The notes beneath the pieces are model-generated. The model had not been told where the DNA came from. It was given only the letters and a program-made list of their open reading frames with translations, and made no database searches. From Clostridia bacterium (lineage in GTDB: Bacteria; Bacillota; Clostridia; Oscillospirales; Acutalibacteraceae): a DNA stretch of 64,000 bases. Below are positions 1 to 9,200 of the stretch, piece by piece (the stretch's first letter is position 1; every line of letters starts with the position of its first letter). The DNA lies in the NCBI GenBank assembly GCA_017409845.1, contig JAFQRY010000029.1, forward strand, positions 62,001 through 126,000, read 5' to 3'. A program made the position numbers and the translations under genes.

Positions 1-202
1 CATGGTGCTCGGAGACGATGAAATTGCACAGGGCAAGGCAAAGATAAAGAATATGGAAAGCGGCGAGAGCACCGAAATGGAGCTTGAAAGAATAGCAGAT
101 GACTTCATGGAATTCCTTATAAGGCAGGAAACCGCAGCTCTCGGAGAATCGCTCAGCCTTGTTGAAAATATTGACCTTTCGGGTATTCTCGGACAGATTT
201 AA
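1..202 (+). CDS. hisS: Histidyl-tRNA synthetase, C-terminal end (partial)
   Basis: The last 66 or so residues of a longer protein whose start lies before the window; the ATG at base 2 is an internal Met. The sequence around VLGDDEIAQGK and the following helix match the C-terminal anticodon-binding domain of bacterial HisRS, which charges tRNA-His in the cytoplasm. The hisS-aspS order is a common arrangement in Firmicutes and supports the call. A small hairpin (CGCAGG/CCTGCG, 206-222) follows the stop codon but has no T tract, so readthrough into aspS is possible. Confidence 0.85.
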   Translation, partial: MVLGDDEIAQGKAKIKNMESGESTEMELERIADDFMEFLIRQETAALGESLSLVENIDLSGILGQI

Positions 203-205
203 TAA

Positions 206-222
206 CGCAGGAGTGACCTGCG
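206..222. other. Small hairpin after hisS
   Basis: Perfect 6-bp inverted repeat with a 5-nt loop, no T run. It could be a weak terminator or a processing site between hisS and aspS. Confidence 0.4.
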
Positions 223-233
223 GTCAACCGTTC

Positions 234-349
234 AAATGAAAAATGAATAGTGAAAAATGAAAAATTAAGGGTCTGCGACGCTTAATATATTTGGGTGAGG
301 ACAAAGCCCGCCCGATATTCTTCACTTCTCATTCTTTATTATTCATTAA
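234..349. repeat. MITE-like AT-rich inverted-repeat element, copy 1
   Basis: Two A-rich arms of about 30 bp (left 234-277, right 318-348) are imperfect inverted copies of each other: the left arm repeats AATGAAAAATGAATA-like words and the right arm repeats CATTCTTTATTATTCATT-like words. They flank a core of about 40 bp with no coding capacity. Similar arms recur at 40064-40188 and as a single arm at 42862-42905. The element sits between hisS and aspS, just before the aspS ribosome site. Confidence 0.55.
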
Positions 350-370
350 AGTAAAGAGGTAAAATAAATT

Positions 371-2158
371 ATGGATTTTATGACAGGACTTAAAAGAACC
401 CATTATTGCGGAGATCTCCGTCTTTCGGATGCCGGTAAAACCGTAACCGTTGCAGGCTGGGTTCAGCGTCAGAGAGACCTCGGCGCACTTATTTTCATTG
501 ACCTTCGTGACAGAGAAGGCATTGTTCAGCTTGCGTTTGACGAATCAACCGCAAAAGAAATTTTTGAAAAAGCAGCTTCGGCAAGAAGTGAATATGTTCT
601 CATGGCTCAGGGCGTTGTAAGAGAGCGTTCGGCAAAGAATACGGAAATCCCCACGGGCGAAATTGAAATTGAGGTAACGGACCTCCGCATTCTTGCAAAG
701 AGCGAAACTCCCCCCTTTGAAATTATTGAAGACTGTCAGACGGCGGAGCTCACAAGACTCAAATACCGTTATCTTGACCTTCGCAGACCCGACCTTCAGA
801 AGAATATTCTTCTCCGCCACAAAATCACAAAGATTACAAGAGACTATTTTGATGAAAACGGCTTCATCGAAATCGAAACTCCCATTCTCATAAAATCAAC
901 TCCCGAGGGTGCAAGAGATTATCTTGTTCCCAGCCGTATCCACAAGGGTAAGTTCTATGCTCTTCCCCAGTCACCCCAGCTTTACAAGCAGCTTTCAATG
1001 GTTGCAGGCTTTGACAGATATATGCAGATTGCCCGCTGCTTCCGTGATGAGGACCTCCGTGCAGACCGTCAGCCCGAATTCACTCAGATTGATCTTGAAA
1101 TGTCATTTGTTGATATGGAGGATGTTCTTGCAATCGGCGAAGGCTATATGGCAAGAGTTTTCAAGGAGGCTCTCGGAGTTGATATTCAGCTTCCTCTTCC
1201 CAGACTCACCTACAAAGAGGCAATGGAACGCTACGGCAGCGACAAGCCCGATACACGCTACGGCATGGAAATCTGTGACCTGAGTGAAACCGTGAAGGGC
1301 TGCGGCTTCGGAGTTTTCACCGGTGCACTCGAAGTGGGCGGCAGCGTAAGATGCATCACCGCAAAGAATGCCTTCAATATCCTCACAAGAAAAGAAGTTG
1401 ACAAGCTTACCGAAATGGTAAGAGGCATCGGTGCAAAGGGTCTTGCATGGGCAAGGCTTGCAGAGGACGGCACAATTGCATCCTCGTTTGCAAAGTTCCT
1501 CACCGAAGACGAGATGAATGCTCTTCTTGAAAAAGCGGATGCAAAGCCGGGCGATGTTGTTCTTATTATCGGCGACGGCAAGAATTCAACCGTTCTTTCG
1601 GTTCTCGGGGCACTTCGTCAGGCAGTTGCAAAAAAGCTTGACATTATTCCCGAAAATCAATATAATCTTCTTTGGATTACCGAATTCCCCTTCTTTGACT
1701 GGGATGAAGACAGCCAGCAGTATGTTGCAATGCATCATCCGTTCACATCACCCATGGATGAATGCCTTGATTATCTTGAAACCGACAAGGGTTCGGTCCG
1801 TGCAAAGGCATATGACCTTGTTCTCAACGGCGTTGAGCTTTGCTCGGGATCAATCAGAATAACAAATCCCGACCTTCAGGCAAGAATTTTCTCGCTTCTC
1901 GGTCTTTCCGACGAGGAGGCACACAACAAGTTCGGCTATCTTCTTGATGCGTTCAAATACGGTGCACCGCCCCACGGCGGTATGGGCATCGGTCTTGACA
2001 GACTTGTTATGCAGATGCTCGGCAGCGAATCGCTCAGAGATGTTATTGCATATCCCAAGGTTCAGAATGCAAGCGAGCCCATGACGGAATGCCCTGCAAC
2101 CGTTGACGGAATTCAGCTTGATGACCTCGGAATCGCAATCAGTGCAACAGAAGAATAA
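371..2158 (+). CDS. aspS: Aspartyl-tRNA synthetase
   Basis: Class II aminoacyl-tRNA synthetase of 595 aa, the usual bacterial length. It has an N-terminal OB-fold anticodon domain (about 1-110), motif 2 (CFRDEDLRADRQPEFTQID), the bacterial GAD insertion in the middle, and motif 3 near the end (GIGLDRLVM). It charges tRNA-Asp. The start ATG at 371 is preceded by AAGAGGT (353-359); an ATG three codons later is possible but less well spaced. The missing partner for direct asparaginylation is not visible here, so whether it is discriminating cannot be told. Confidence 0.97.
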   Translation: MDFMTGLKRTHYCGDLRLSDAGKTVTVAGWVQRQRDLGALIFIDLRDREGIVQLAFDESTAKEIFEKAASARSEYVLMAQGVVRERSAKNTEIPTGEIEIEVTDLRILAKSETPPFEIIEDCQTAELTRLKYRYLDLRRPDLQKNILLRHKITKITRDYFDENGFIEIETPILIKSTPEGARDYLVPSRIHKGKFYALPQSPQLYKQLSMVAGFDRYMQIARCFRDEDLRADRQPEFTQIDLEMSFVDMEDVLAIGEGYMARVFKEALGVDIQLPLPRLTYKEAMERYGSDKPDTRYGMEICDLSETVKGCGFGVFTGALEVGGSVRCITAKNAFNILTRKEVDKLTEMVRGIGAKGLAWARLAEDGTIASSFAKFLTEDEMNALLEKADAKPGDVVLIIGDGKNSTVLSVLGALRQAVAKKLDIIPENQYNLLWITEFPFFDWDEDSQQYVAMHHPFTSPMDECLDYLETDKGSVRAKAYDLVLNGVELCSGSIRITNPDLQARIFSLLGLSDEEAHNKFGYLLDAFKYGAPPHGGMGIGLDRLVMQMLGSESLRDVIAYPKVQNASEPMTECPATVDGIQLDDLGIAISATEE

Positions 2159-2163
2159 TATAG

Positions 2164-2189
2164 TGTAGGGTGATTTACGGATCACCCGC
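2164..2189. repeat. GTAGGG-type short palindrome (aspS-serC)
   Basis: TGTAGGGTGAT...ATCACCC: the 7-bp arms at 2168-2174 and 2181-2187 are exact complements. It starts with the same TGTAGGG word as the palindromes at 3325, 4512, 38532 and 42726, which marks it as a dispersed intergenic family. Confidence 0.6.
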
Positions 2190-2226
2190 AAATCAAAAAC
2201 AAAATTTCCGAAAAGGGATGATAATA

Positions 2227-3306
2227 ATGGCAAGAGTCTATAATTTTTCAGCGGGTCCTTCAATGCTCCCCGAAAGCGTGCTCAACAGAGCGGCAGCAGA
2301 AATGCTCGATTATAAGGGCAGCGGTCAGTCCGTTCTCGAAATGAGTCACCGTTCAAAGGTTTACGAAGAAATCATCTTCGGAGCCCGTGACCTTTTCAAA
2401 GAGGTTATGAATATTCCCGATAACTATAAGGTTATCTTCTGCCAGGGCGGTGCATCAACACAGTTTGCTGCTATCCCCCTCAACTTCCTCAACGGAAGCG
2501 GCAAGGCAGACTATGTTCTCTCGGGTCAGTTTTCGACAAAGGCTTACAAAGAAGCCTGCAAATACGGCGATATCAAGGTTGTCGGCTCATCAAAGGAGCA
2601 GAATTTCTCATGCATTCCCGAGCTTGACAAGGCAAACTTCACTCCCGACGCAGACTATTTCTACATCTGCCAGAACAACACAATCTACGGCACCCGTTTT
2701 GCCGAGCTTCCCGATACAGGCAACGTTCCCCTTGTTGCGGACGTTTCGTCCTGCTTCCTTTCGGAGCCCATGGATGTTTCAAAATACGGCGTTATGTACG
2801 GCGGTGCACAGAAGAATGTTGCTCCCGCAGGTCTGACGGTTGTTATCGTCCGCGAAGACCTTCTCGGCAACGCAAGGGATTATACTCCCACAATGCTTGA
2901 CTACAAAACACTTGCAGATAACGATTCGATGTATAATACTCCGCCCTGCTACTCCATTTATATGTGCAAGCTTGTGCTTGAATGGATCAAAACTCTCGGC
3001 GGTCTTGAAGCAATGAAGCTTCACAATGAAAAGAAGTGCTCGATTCTCTATGATTTCATTGACAACAGCAAGATGTTCAACAACCCCGTCAAGAAGAGTG
3101 ACCGTTCACTTATGAATGTTACCTTCGTTACGGAGAGCGATGAGCTCAACGCAAAATTTGTCAAGGAAGCAACCGAAGCAGGCTTTGTTAACCTCAAGGG
3201 CCATCGCTCGGTCGGCGGCATGAGAGCTTCAATCTATAATGCAATGCCCATCGAAGGCGTTGAAAAGCTTGTTGACTTCATGGCAGAATTCGAAAAGAAA
3301 AACTGA
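2227..3306 (+). CDS. serC: Phosphoserine aminotransferase
   Basis: PLP enzyme of the serine pathway, 359 aa: converts 3-phosphohydroxypyruvate and glutamate to phosphoserine. The N-terminus FSAGPSMLP is the family signature, and the PLP lysine lies in YGGAQKNVAPAG. The reading frame is open from further upstream (2170), but homology begins at MARVYNFSAGPS and AAAAGGGA lies before the ATG at 2227, so I take that start. It is followed by serA, so two consecutive serine-biosynthesis steps are co-located. Confidence 0.95.
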   Translation: MARVYNFSAGPSMLPESVLNRAAAEMLDYKGSGQSVLEMSHRSKVYEEIIFGARDLFKEVMNIPDNYKVIFCQGGASTQFAAIPLNFLNGSGKADYVLSGQFSTKAYKEACKYGDIKVVGSSKEQNFSCIPELDKANFTPDADYFYICQNNTIYGTRFAELPDTGNVPLVADVSSCFLSEPMDVSKYGVMYGGAQKNVAPAGLTVVIVREDLLGNARDYTPTMLDYKTLADNDSMYNTPPCYSIYMCKLVLEWIKTLGGLEAMKLHNEKKCSILYDFIDNSKMFNNPVKKSDRSLMNVTFVTESDELNAKFVKEATEAGFVNLKGHRSVGGMRASIYNAMPIEGVEKLVDFMAEFEKKN

Positions 3307-3324
3307 GTTTTCAATCAAAATTAA

Positions 3325-3350
3325 TGTAGGGCGGGGGCTTGCTCCCGCCG
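3325..3350. repeat. GTAGGG-type short palindrome (serC-serA)
   Basis: TGTAGGGCGGGGGC..GCTCCCGCCG forms a 9-bp stem (3330-3338 with 3341-3349, one mismatch) with almost no loop. Same family as the elements at 2164 and 4512; in this position it lies just before the serA ribosome site. Confidence 0.6.
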
Positions 3351-3375
3351 TTAATCCTTGAAAGGACAGATTATA

Positions 3376-4503
3376 ATGTTCAACATTTTATTATTAAATA
3401 AGATTTCCAAAAACGGTCTTGACCGTCTTGATGCAACAAAGTTTGCATGTGCCGATGCAGTTGAAAATCCCGATGCAATCCTTGTCCGCTCCGCTTCCAT
3501 GCATGAAATGGAGCTCAGCGAAAGCACGCTTGCAATTGCAAGAGCAGGTGCGGGTGTCAACAATATCCCCATTCCTGCCTGCAGCGATAAGGGTGTTGTT
3601 GTTTTCAACACTCCCGGTGCAAATGCAAATGCGGTTAAGGAGCTTGTTATCTGCTCACTTTTCCTTGCTTCGAGAAAGGTTGCCGCTTCTCTTGACTGGT
3701 GCAAAACTCTCAAGGGTGAGGGCGACAACGTAGGCAAGCTCGTTGAAAAGGGCAAGAGCAATTTTGCAGGCCCCGAAATCCTCGGCAAAACCCTCGGTAT
3801 TGTCGGTCTCGGTGCAATCGGTGCACTTGTTGCTCAGAGTGCTCAGGCACTCGGCATGAGCGTTATCGCTTATGACCCCTTTGCAGCAGGCAAAACAGAC
3901 ATAAAGCTTGTTGAGCTTGACGAAATCTTTGCTCAGAGCGATTATATCACTCTTCATGCTCCTCTCAACGACAGCACAAGAGGCATGATTAATGCGGAAA
4001 CAATCGCAAAGATGAAGGACGGCGTAAGAATCCTCAACTTTGCAAGAGGCGAGCTTGTCGCTTCAAAGGATATCATTGATGCCCTCGCAAGCGGTAAAGC
4101 AGGCGCATATGTTACCGATTTCCCGACCGATGAGCAGCTCGGTGCAGAAGGCGTAACAGCTATTCCTCACCTCGGTGCATCAACTCCCGAGAGCGAAGAA
4201 AACTGTGCAATGATGGCGGCTGACGAGGTTTCGGCTTATCTTCTCAGAGGCGAAATCACAAATTCCGTCAACCTTCCCAACACCTGCCTTGCAGAGAGCT
4301 TTGCAGTCCGTACCTGCTTTATCCACAAGGAAAATGCAGATGATTTCGCAATCAAGGCAGAAGCAGCCGCAAGGGCAGCGGGTGCAAGCGTGACTTCAAT
4401 CTTTACCGCAAACAAGAAGGATATGGGCTACACCGTTATCGACACCGACAAAGCATTTGATGCAAGCGGCGTTGAAGGTGCAATCAGAGTAAGAACAATT
4501 TAA
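3376..4503 (+). CDS. serA: D-3-phosphoglycerate dehydrogenase
   Basis: First enzyme of serine synthesis, 375 aa. The NAD-binding Rossmann motif GLGAIGALVAQ is central; the catalytic Arg is in NFARGEL and the catalytic His in PHLGASTPESEENC. The C-terminal tail after about residue 300 is of the size of a short ACT-like regulatory part. ATG at 3376 has AAAGGA ten bases upstream; the longer frame from TTG 3358 would leave no ribosome site. Directly downstream of serC, most likely one transcript. Confidence 0.95.
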   Translation: MFNILLLNKISKNGLDRLDATKFACADAVENPDAILVRSASMHEMELSESTLAIARAGAGVNNIPIPACSDKGVVVFNTPGANANAVKELVICSLFLASRKVAASLDWCKTLKGEGDNVGKLVEKGKSNFAGPEILGKTLGIVGLGAIGALVAQSAQALGMSVIAYDPFAAGKTDIKLVELDEIFAQSDYITLHAPLNDSTRGMINAETIAKMKDGVRILNFARGELVASKDIIDALASGKAGAYVTDFPTDEQLGAEGVTAIPHLGASTPESEENCAMMAADEVSAYLLRGEITNSVNLPNTCLAESFAVRTCFIHKENADDFAIKAEAAARAAGASVTSIFTANKKDMGYTVIDTDKAFDASGVEGAIRVRTI

Positions 4504-4511
4504 CCAATTAA

Positions 4512-4539
4512 CGTAGGGGACGGCCTCTGAGCCGTCCCG
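4512..4539. repeat. GTAGGG-type short palindrome (serA-HD gene)
   Basis: Perfect 8-bp stem GGGACGGC (4517-4524) / GCCGTCCC (4531-4538), loop CTCTGA, followed by GTTTTGATTTTT. The T-rich tail means this copy could also act as the serA terminator. Confidence 0.6.
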
Positions 4540-4566
4540 TTTTGATTTTTCGCAGGAGGCTTCTAT

Positions 4567-5178
4567 ATGACGGATAAATTCAGCTTTATTAAAGACGAAA
4601 AACTGCAGAAACAGATAAAATTTGCAATTGTTATCGACGAAATGAAAAATATTTTCCGCCGCAACCTCATTATTGACGGCACAAGGCGTGAAAACGATGC
4701 CGAGCATTCATGGAATCTTGCGATGCTTGCCATGCTTTTTGAAGAATACAGCACGGAAAAGGTTGACATTGAAAGAGTGCTCAAAATCGCACTTGTTCAC
4801 GACCTTATCGAGGTTTATGCAGGCGACACTTTTGCATATGATGTGAAGGGAAACGAGGATAAGCTTGAGCGAGAGATTGAATCGGCAAACAGGCTTTTCG
4901 GTATTCTTGACCCCGTGCAGGGAGCGGAAATCCGTGCTTTATGGGATGAATTCGAGGCAAAGGAAACCGCGGAATCAAAATATGCCAACGCAATAGACCG
5001 CATCCAGCCTCTCATCAACAACTACATGACAAACGGTCACACCTGGAAGGAAGGGGATGTCCACGCACCGCAGATTTATAAGCGAATGGATATCATCCGC
5101 ACAACAACTCCCGCCCTCTGGCCGATAGTCGAAGGAATTATCAGCACCTCAATCGAAATCGGAATACTTAAGCCGTAA
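4567..5178 (+). CDS. HD-domain hydrolase (YfbR-like)
   Basis: 203 aa protein of the HD superfamily. The metal ligands are visible as a first His (AEHSWNLAMLAM), the HD pair in LVHDLIEVYAGD, and a late Asp in NAIDRIQPLIN. This layout matches the COG1896 group that includes 5'-deoxynucleotidases, so the likely activity is dephosphorylation of (deoxy)nucleoside monophosphates; the exact substrate is not shown. AGGAGG at 4554-4559 supports the ATG. It follows serA without a clear promoter. Confidence 0.8.
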   Translation: MTDKFSFIKDEKLQKQIKFAIVIDEMKNIFRRNLIIDGTRRENDAEHSWNLAMLAMLFEEYSTEKVDIERVLKIALVHDLIEVYAGDTFAYDVKGNEDKLEREIESANRLFGILDPVQGAEIRALWDEFEAKETAESKYANAIDRIQPLINNYMTNGHTWKEGDVHAPQIYKRMDIIRTTTPALWPIVEGIISTSIEIGILKP

Positions 5179-5420
5179 TCAATGCATAAAAATACACTTG
5201 CTTTGCAGTGACAACATGTTTTTGCATAATAACCGGCTGTCACATATTGAAAAGCAGCGGGAAAGGCTGTTCAATATAACCGTTGTATACGCAAGCAGAC
5301 ATCTTCCGTGCCCCGGGAAGATATTACGGATAATTTTTCTCCGTCAGGAAGGGTGTGTGCCGTGATTTCCGCATCCTAAAATGCATGTAATGCAATATAT
5401 ATTAAATGTATACATAAAAA
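5179..5420. other. Non-coding stretch before the T7SS island
   Basis: No convincing reading frame on either strand. It contains a perfect 7-bp hairpin ATCTTCC/GGAAGAT near 5300-5322 and other short complementary words. No known RNA family is recognised. It separates the housekeeping block from the island. Confidence 0.4.
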
Positions 5421-5456
5421 ATCTTCCGCACAATGAGCGTTGCGGAGGATTTTTTG
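5421..5456 (+). terminator. Rho-independent terminator before the T7SS island
   Basis: ATCTTCCGCA (5421-5430) pairs with TGCGGAGGAT (5441-5450), nine of ten bases, followed by TTTTT. It closes transcription from the serC/serA/HD side. Confidence 0.75.
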
Positions 5457-5528
5457 TGATTATAAAGAAAAAACAGCGTTTTTATATGCAGATTTATTAA
5501 AAAATTATTCAAAAAAGTGATTTTTTTA

Positions 5529-5557
5529 TGGACAAATACCGACAAATCTGTTAATAT
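5529..5557 (+). promoter_or_regulatory. Promoter of the FHA-EssC operon
   Basis: TGGACA (5529-5534), exactly 17 bp, then TAATAT (5552-5557): a good SigA-type promoter. It leaves a leader of about 75 nt before the first island gene. Unlike three later island promoters it has no paired LytTR-type box upstream. Confidence 0.65.
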
Positions 5558-5639
5558 ATATAAAATATGTAAAATAAGGAATTTTATGTATTTTTGAGTT
5601 GTTGTAAAGTGAGTTTTGTAAAATTCAGGAGGGTATGAA

Positions 5640-6221
5640 ATGAATATATTTGAGGAAGCACAAGTTGTCAGAATTGTGTTTTTGGTTATTGCGATTATTG
5701 CGGCTGCCGCTCTGATTGCCTTCGGCATAATAATGGCGGTAAAAAACAAGAAAAAGAAAAACGAGATAAAATACTTCAAAAAGAAGCTTCACGAAACCAG
5801 AAGAAACGAGCTTCTCAATAAGGCGATTGCAAACTATTCAAAGCAGAAAAACCGCAACTACTGGCTTATAAAAATCGTTGAAATAAATGAATTCGGCAAA
5901 TCCGAGCATTTTTACAATCTCAACGAAAAGGATATCTCGATAGGCAGGGATTTCAAATCAAACAACCTTTGCATTTTTGATGAAGATATAGATCTTGTGC
6001 AATGCAAAATCGAGCTTCACAAGGAAATTCCCTATTTTATCAACGCATCCGAAAAGGTTGAAACAGTCTATACGATGAAGAAAAAATATAAGCGCCAGTC
6101 GGAAAAGAAGCATGTGATGAGGGTTGGCGAATCCGTGAGGCTGTTTACCATGGATTCGGTGCATTTCGGTGAAACCACGCTGGAGTTTTATATTTACAAC
6201 ACCACAGACGGTATAGTATGA
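5640..6221 (+). CDS. Membrane-anchored FHA-like protein, first gene of T7SS island
   Basis: 193 aa. One strongly hydrophobic segment (about 9-34) is followed by a basic KNKKKKN stop-transfer, so the C-terminal part faces the cytoplasm. Residues about 75-190 look like an FHA domain: DISIGRDFKSNNLCIF resembles the start of FHA strands with the GR signature, but the usual S-x-x-H and N-G words are not clear, so phosphopeptide binding is uncertain. A GGAGGG site lies before the ATG. The gene lies 24 bp before essC and may supply a membrane subunit of the secretion system. Confidence 0.6.
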   Translation: MNIFEEAQVVRIVFLVIAIIAAAALIAFGIIMAVKNKKKKNEIKYFKKKLHETRRNELLNKAIANYSKQKNRNYWLIKIVEINEFGKSEHFYNLNEKDISIGRDFKSNNLCIFDEDIDLVQCKIELHKEIPYFINASEKVETVYTMKKKYKRQSEKKHVMRVGESVRLFTMDSVHFGETTLEFYIYNTTDGIV

Positions 6222-6245
6222 GGCTGATGAGGAGTATATAAGATT

Positions 6246-9200
6246 ATGAATATCGTTCTTTCTGTTTTTACGGCAAAAGCATTCAAGGAGTTTGTTTTGC
6301 CCAATGTCAATAACACAAACTATTCCGTGCTTCTTGAAAGAGAGATTTACGGAATCAGTACCGATACAAACCTTCATTTTGACGTTATCGAAAATGAATG
6401 GAGACTTCTTGCGGGTACGGGCTGCGGCTACACAATCCGCATGAAGGACGAAAAGCCTGAGCAGATTTCGATTAAAAGCGGCATGAAGTTTGAAATTGTC
6501 TGTGCAGACGGTACGGTTATCAGAGTAAGAGTTGCCGAAAGCAGTGCAAATTTCCTTCAGACAACAAAATATGCGGTAAGGGGCAAGAGCATAACCATCG
6601 GCTCTGCCGCCGACAATGACATTGTCTGCAAGGCATCGTTTATTTCGCATTCCCACGCCAAAATTTCATATATCAAAGACGGCTGGCATATTGAGGACCT
6701 CAGTCAGAACGGTGTTTTCGTAAACTCTGTAAGAGTCAAGGTCAACACTCTTCTTAACTATGGTGACTTCATCAATATTGTCGGTCTTAAGCTCGTTTTC
6801 CTGGGTGATATGATTGCCATATGCAACGATGACCAGGCACAGATTTATGTCAATCCCCGTACTCTCGCAAAAGCAAATCTTGAGGTTTCGGCAGGTCCCG
6901 AAGCAGGCGAGGAGCCTGAAGAGCCTGCACAGAAGGAATATTTCAACCGTGCTCCCAGAATTCTCAGAGAGCTTCACACCGATAACATTGAAATCGAATC
7001 GCCTCCCGGCCCCAAGGCAGAGGATGACCGTTCATTCCTTATGACAATCGGTCCGTCATTCACCATGGCAATTCCGATGCTCATGGGCTGCCTTATGATG
7101 ATTGCCTCCGCAAGAAGCAGCGGCGGCGCGGCAAGCCCGTTTATGTTTACCGGACTTATAACTGCTGTAACCTCGGCTCTTGTCGGTTCGTTCTGGGGCA
7201 TTCTCAATTACCGCAACGCAAAGAAAAAGCGTGCCGAAGAGGAGCAGCACAGATTTGAAGCATACAGCAACTATATCATGCGCATTTCCGAGGATATAAA
7301 GGATAAGAGCATACATAACGCTGAGGTTATGAATGAAATCTATCCTTCCGCAGAAAGCTGTGCCGCAATGTCGGGCAAGAATCCTTCTCTCTGGAACAGA
7401 AACCTTTCCCACGAGGATTTCCTTGTTCACAGAGTAGGTATCGGTGATGTTCCCTTCCAGGCAGGCATAAGCATTCCCAAGGAAAAATTTACGCTTATTG
7501 ATGATTCCCTTGCCGATAAGCCCAAGCTTATTCAGGAAACCTACAGCGTTCTCAGAAATGTTCCCATCTGCCTTGATCTGCAGAATAACAAGCTCATCGG
7601 CATCGTCGGCGGAAAGGATAAGGCGGGTGCCTACGAGGTGATGAAAAACATTTCTGCTCAGATTGCCGCAAGCAACTGCTACACCGATGTAAAGCTCGGC
7701 TATATTTTCAAGGACAGCGGTCGCAGAAGCTCAGTTACCTTTGCAAAATGGCTTCCCCATTGCTGGTCTGAGGATAAGAAAACAAGATTCTGTGCATTCA
7801 ATGAAGAAGAGGCAAGCGACCTTTGCTATGAGATGACAAAGATTTTCAGACTCAGAGATGAAAATGCAAAGGAAAGCTATTCAAGAACTTTTGTCCCCAA
7901 GCCCCACTATGTTGTTTTTGTTGAAGATATATCGGTGCTTGAGGGTGAGCCTCTTGCAAAATATGTTTTTGATGCAAAGGATGAATACGGTCTGACCACC
8001 ATTCTCTTTGCGGAAAATTATGAGGATCTTCCCAACTCCTGCGAATGCATCGTTTACAATGACGGCGAATATACCGGCATTTATACTCCCACAACCCTTT
8101 CGACCCTCGGCAATCACCTTCATTTTGACAGTGTTTCCGATAATGAAATTGATGAATTTGCAAGAGCTCTTTCAAAAATCGAGGTTGCAGAGGTTGAAAC
8201 GGGCGGCGAAATTCCCAACACGCTCACCTTCCTTGATATGTATAAGGTTGACAGAGTTGAAAAGCTCAATGTCATTGAGCGTTGGAAGAAAAACAGAACA
8301 TATGAGAATATGCGTTCGCTTATCGGTCAGAAAGCAGGCGGCGTTGACTGTTATCTTGATATCCACGAAAAATACCACGGTCCTCACGGACTTGTTGCAG
8401 GTACCACGGGTTCAGGTAAATCCGAAACCCTCCAGACCTATATTCTTTCGCTTGCTCTCAACTACAGCCCCGATGATGTCGGCTTCCTGCTGGTTGACTT
8501 TAAGGGCGGCGGTATGGCTAATCTTTTTACCGATCTTCCCCACACTCTCGGTCAGATATCTAACCTTTCCGGTGCACAGGTACGCCGTGCGATGATATCA
8601 ATTAAGAGCGAAAACCTCCGCAGACAGAGAGTTCTCAGCGAACACGGTGTTAATAATATCAATGCTTACACGCGTCTTCTCAAAAACAATGAAGCATCAG
8701 TTCCCATGCCCCATCTCTTCATCATCATCGACGAATTTGCAGAGCTCAAGAGAGAAGAGCCTGAATTCATGGCGGAGCTTATCAGCGTTGCACAGGTCGG
8801 CCGAAGCCTCGGCGTTCACCTTATTCTTGCAACCCAGAAGCCCGGCGGTGTTGTTGACGATAACATCCGAAGCAACTCAAAATTCAAGCTTTGTCTGCGT
8901 GTTCAGGATAAGCAGGACAGCTCTGAAATGCTCGGCAAGCCCGATGCAGCATATCTTTCTCAGGCTGGCCGTTGCTATCTTCAGGTCGGTAACGATGAAA
9001 TTTTTGAGCTCTTCCAGTCAGGCTGGAGCGGTGCAACCTATGACGATGCGGGCGGAACGGGTAAAAACAATCTTGTAAAGCTTATTTCGTCAACGGGCAA
9101 AACCTCTCTTCTCGGCAACAAGACAGCTCTCAAATTCAAGGAGTCAATCAAGCTGAGATGGCTTGCATCGCTTGCCTCATGCATTATCGCATCCTCGGAG

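Noticed and set aside
2-202. ATG at base 2 as start of a small gene
   Set aside because: The sequence is the C-terminal end of HisRS; the Met is internal.
5402-5779. 125-aa minus-strand frame before the T7SS island
   Set aside because: Very Phe/Ile/Lys-rich translation of A+T-rich DNA across the terminator and promoter; no support.
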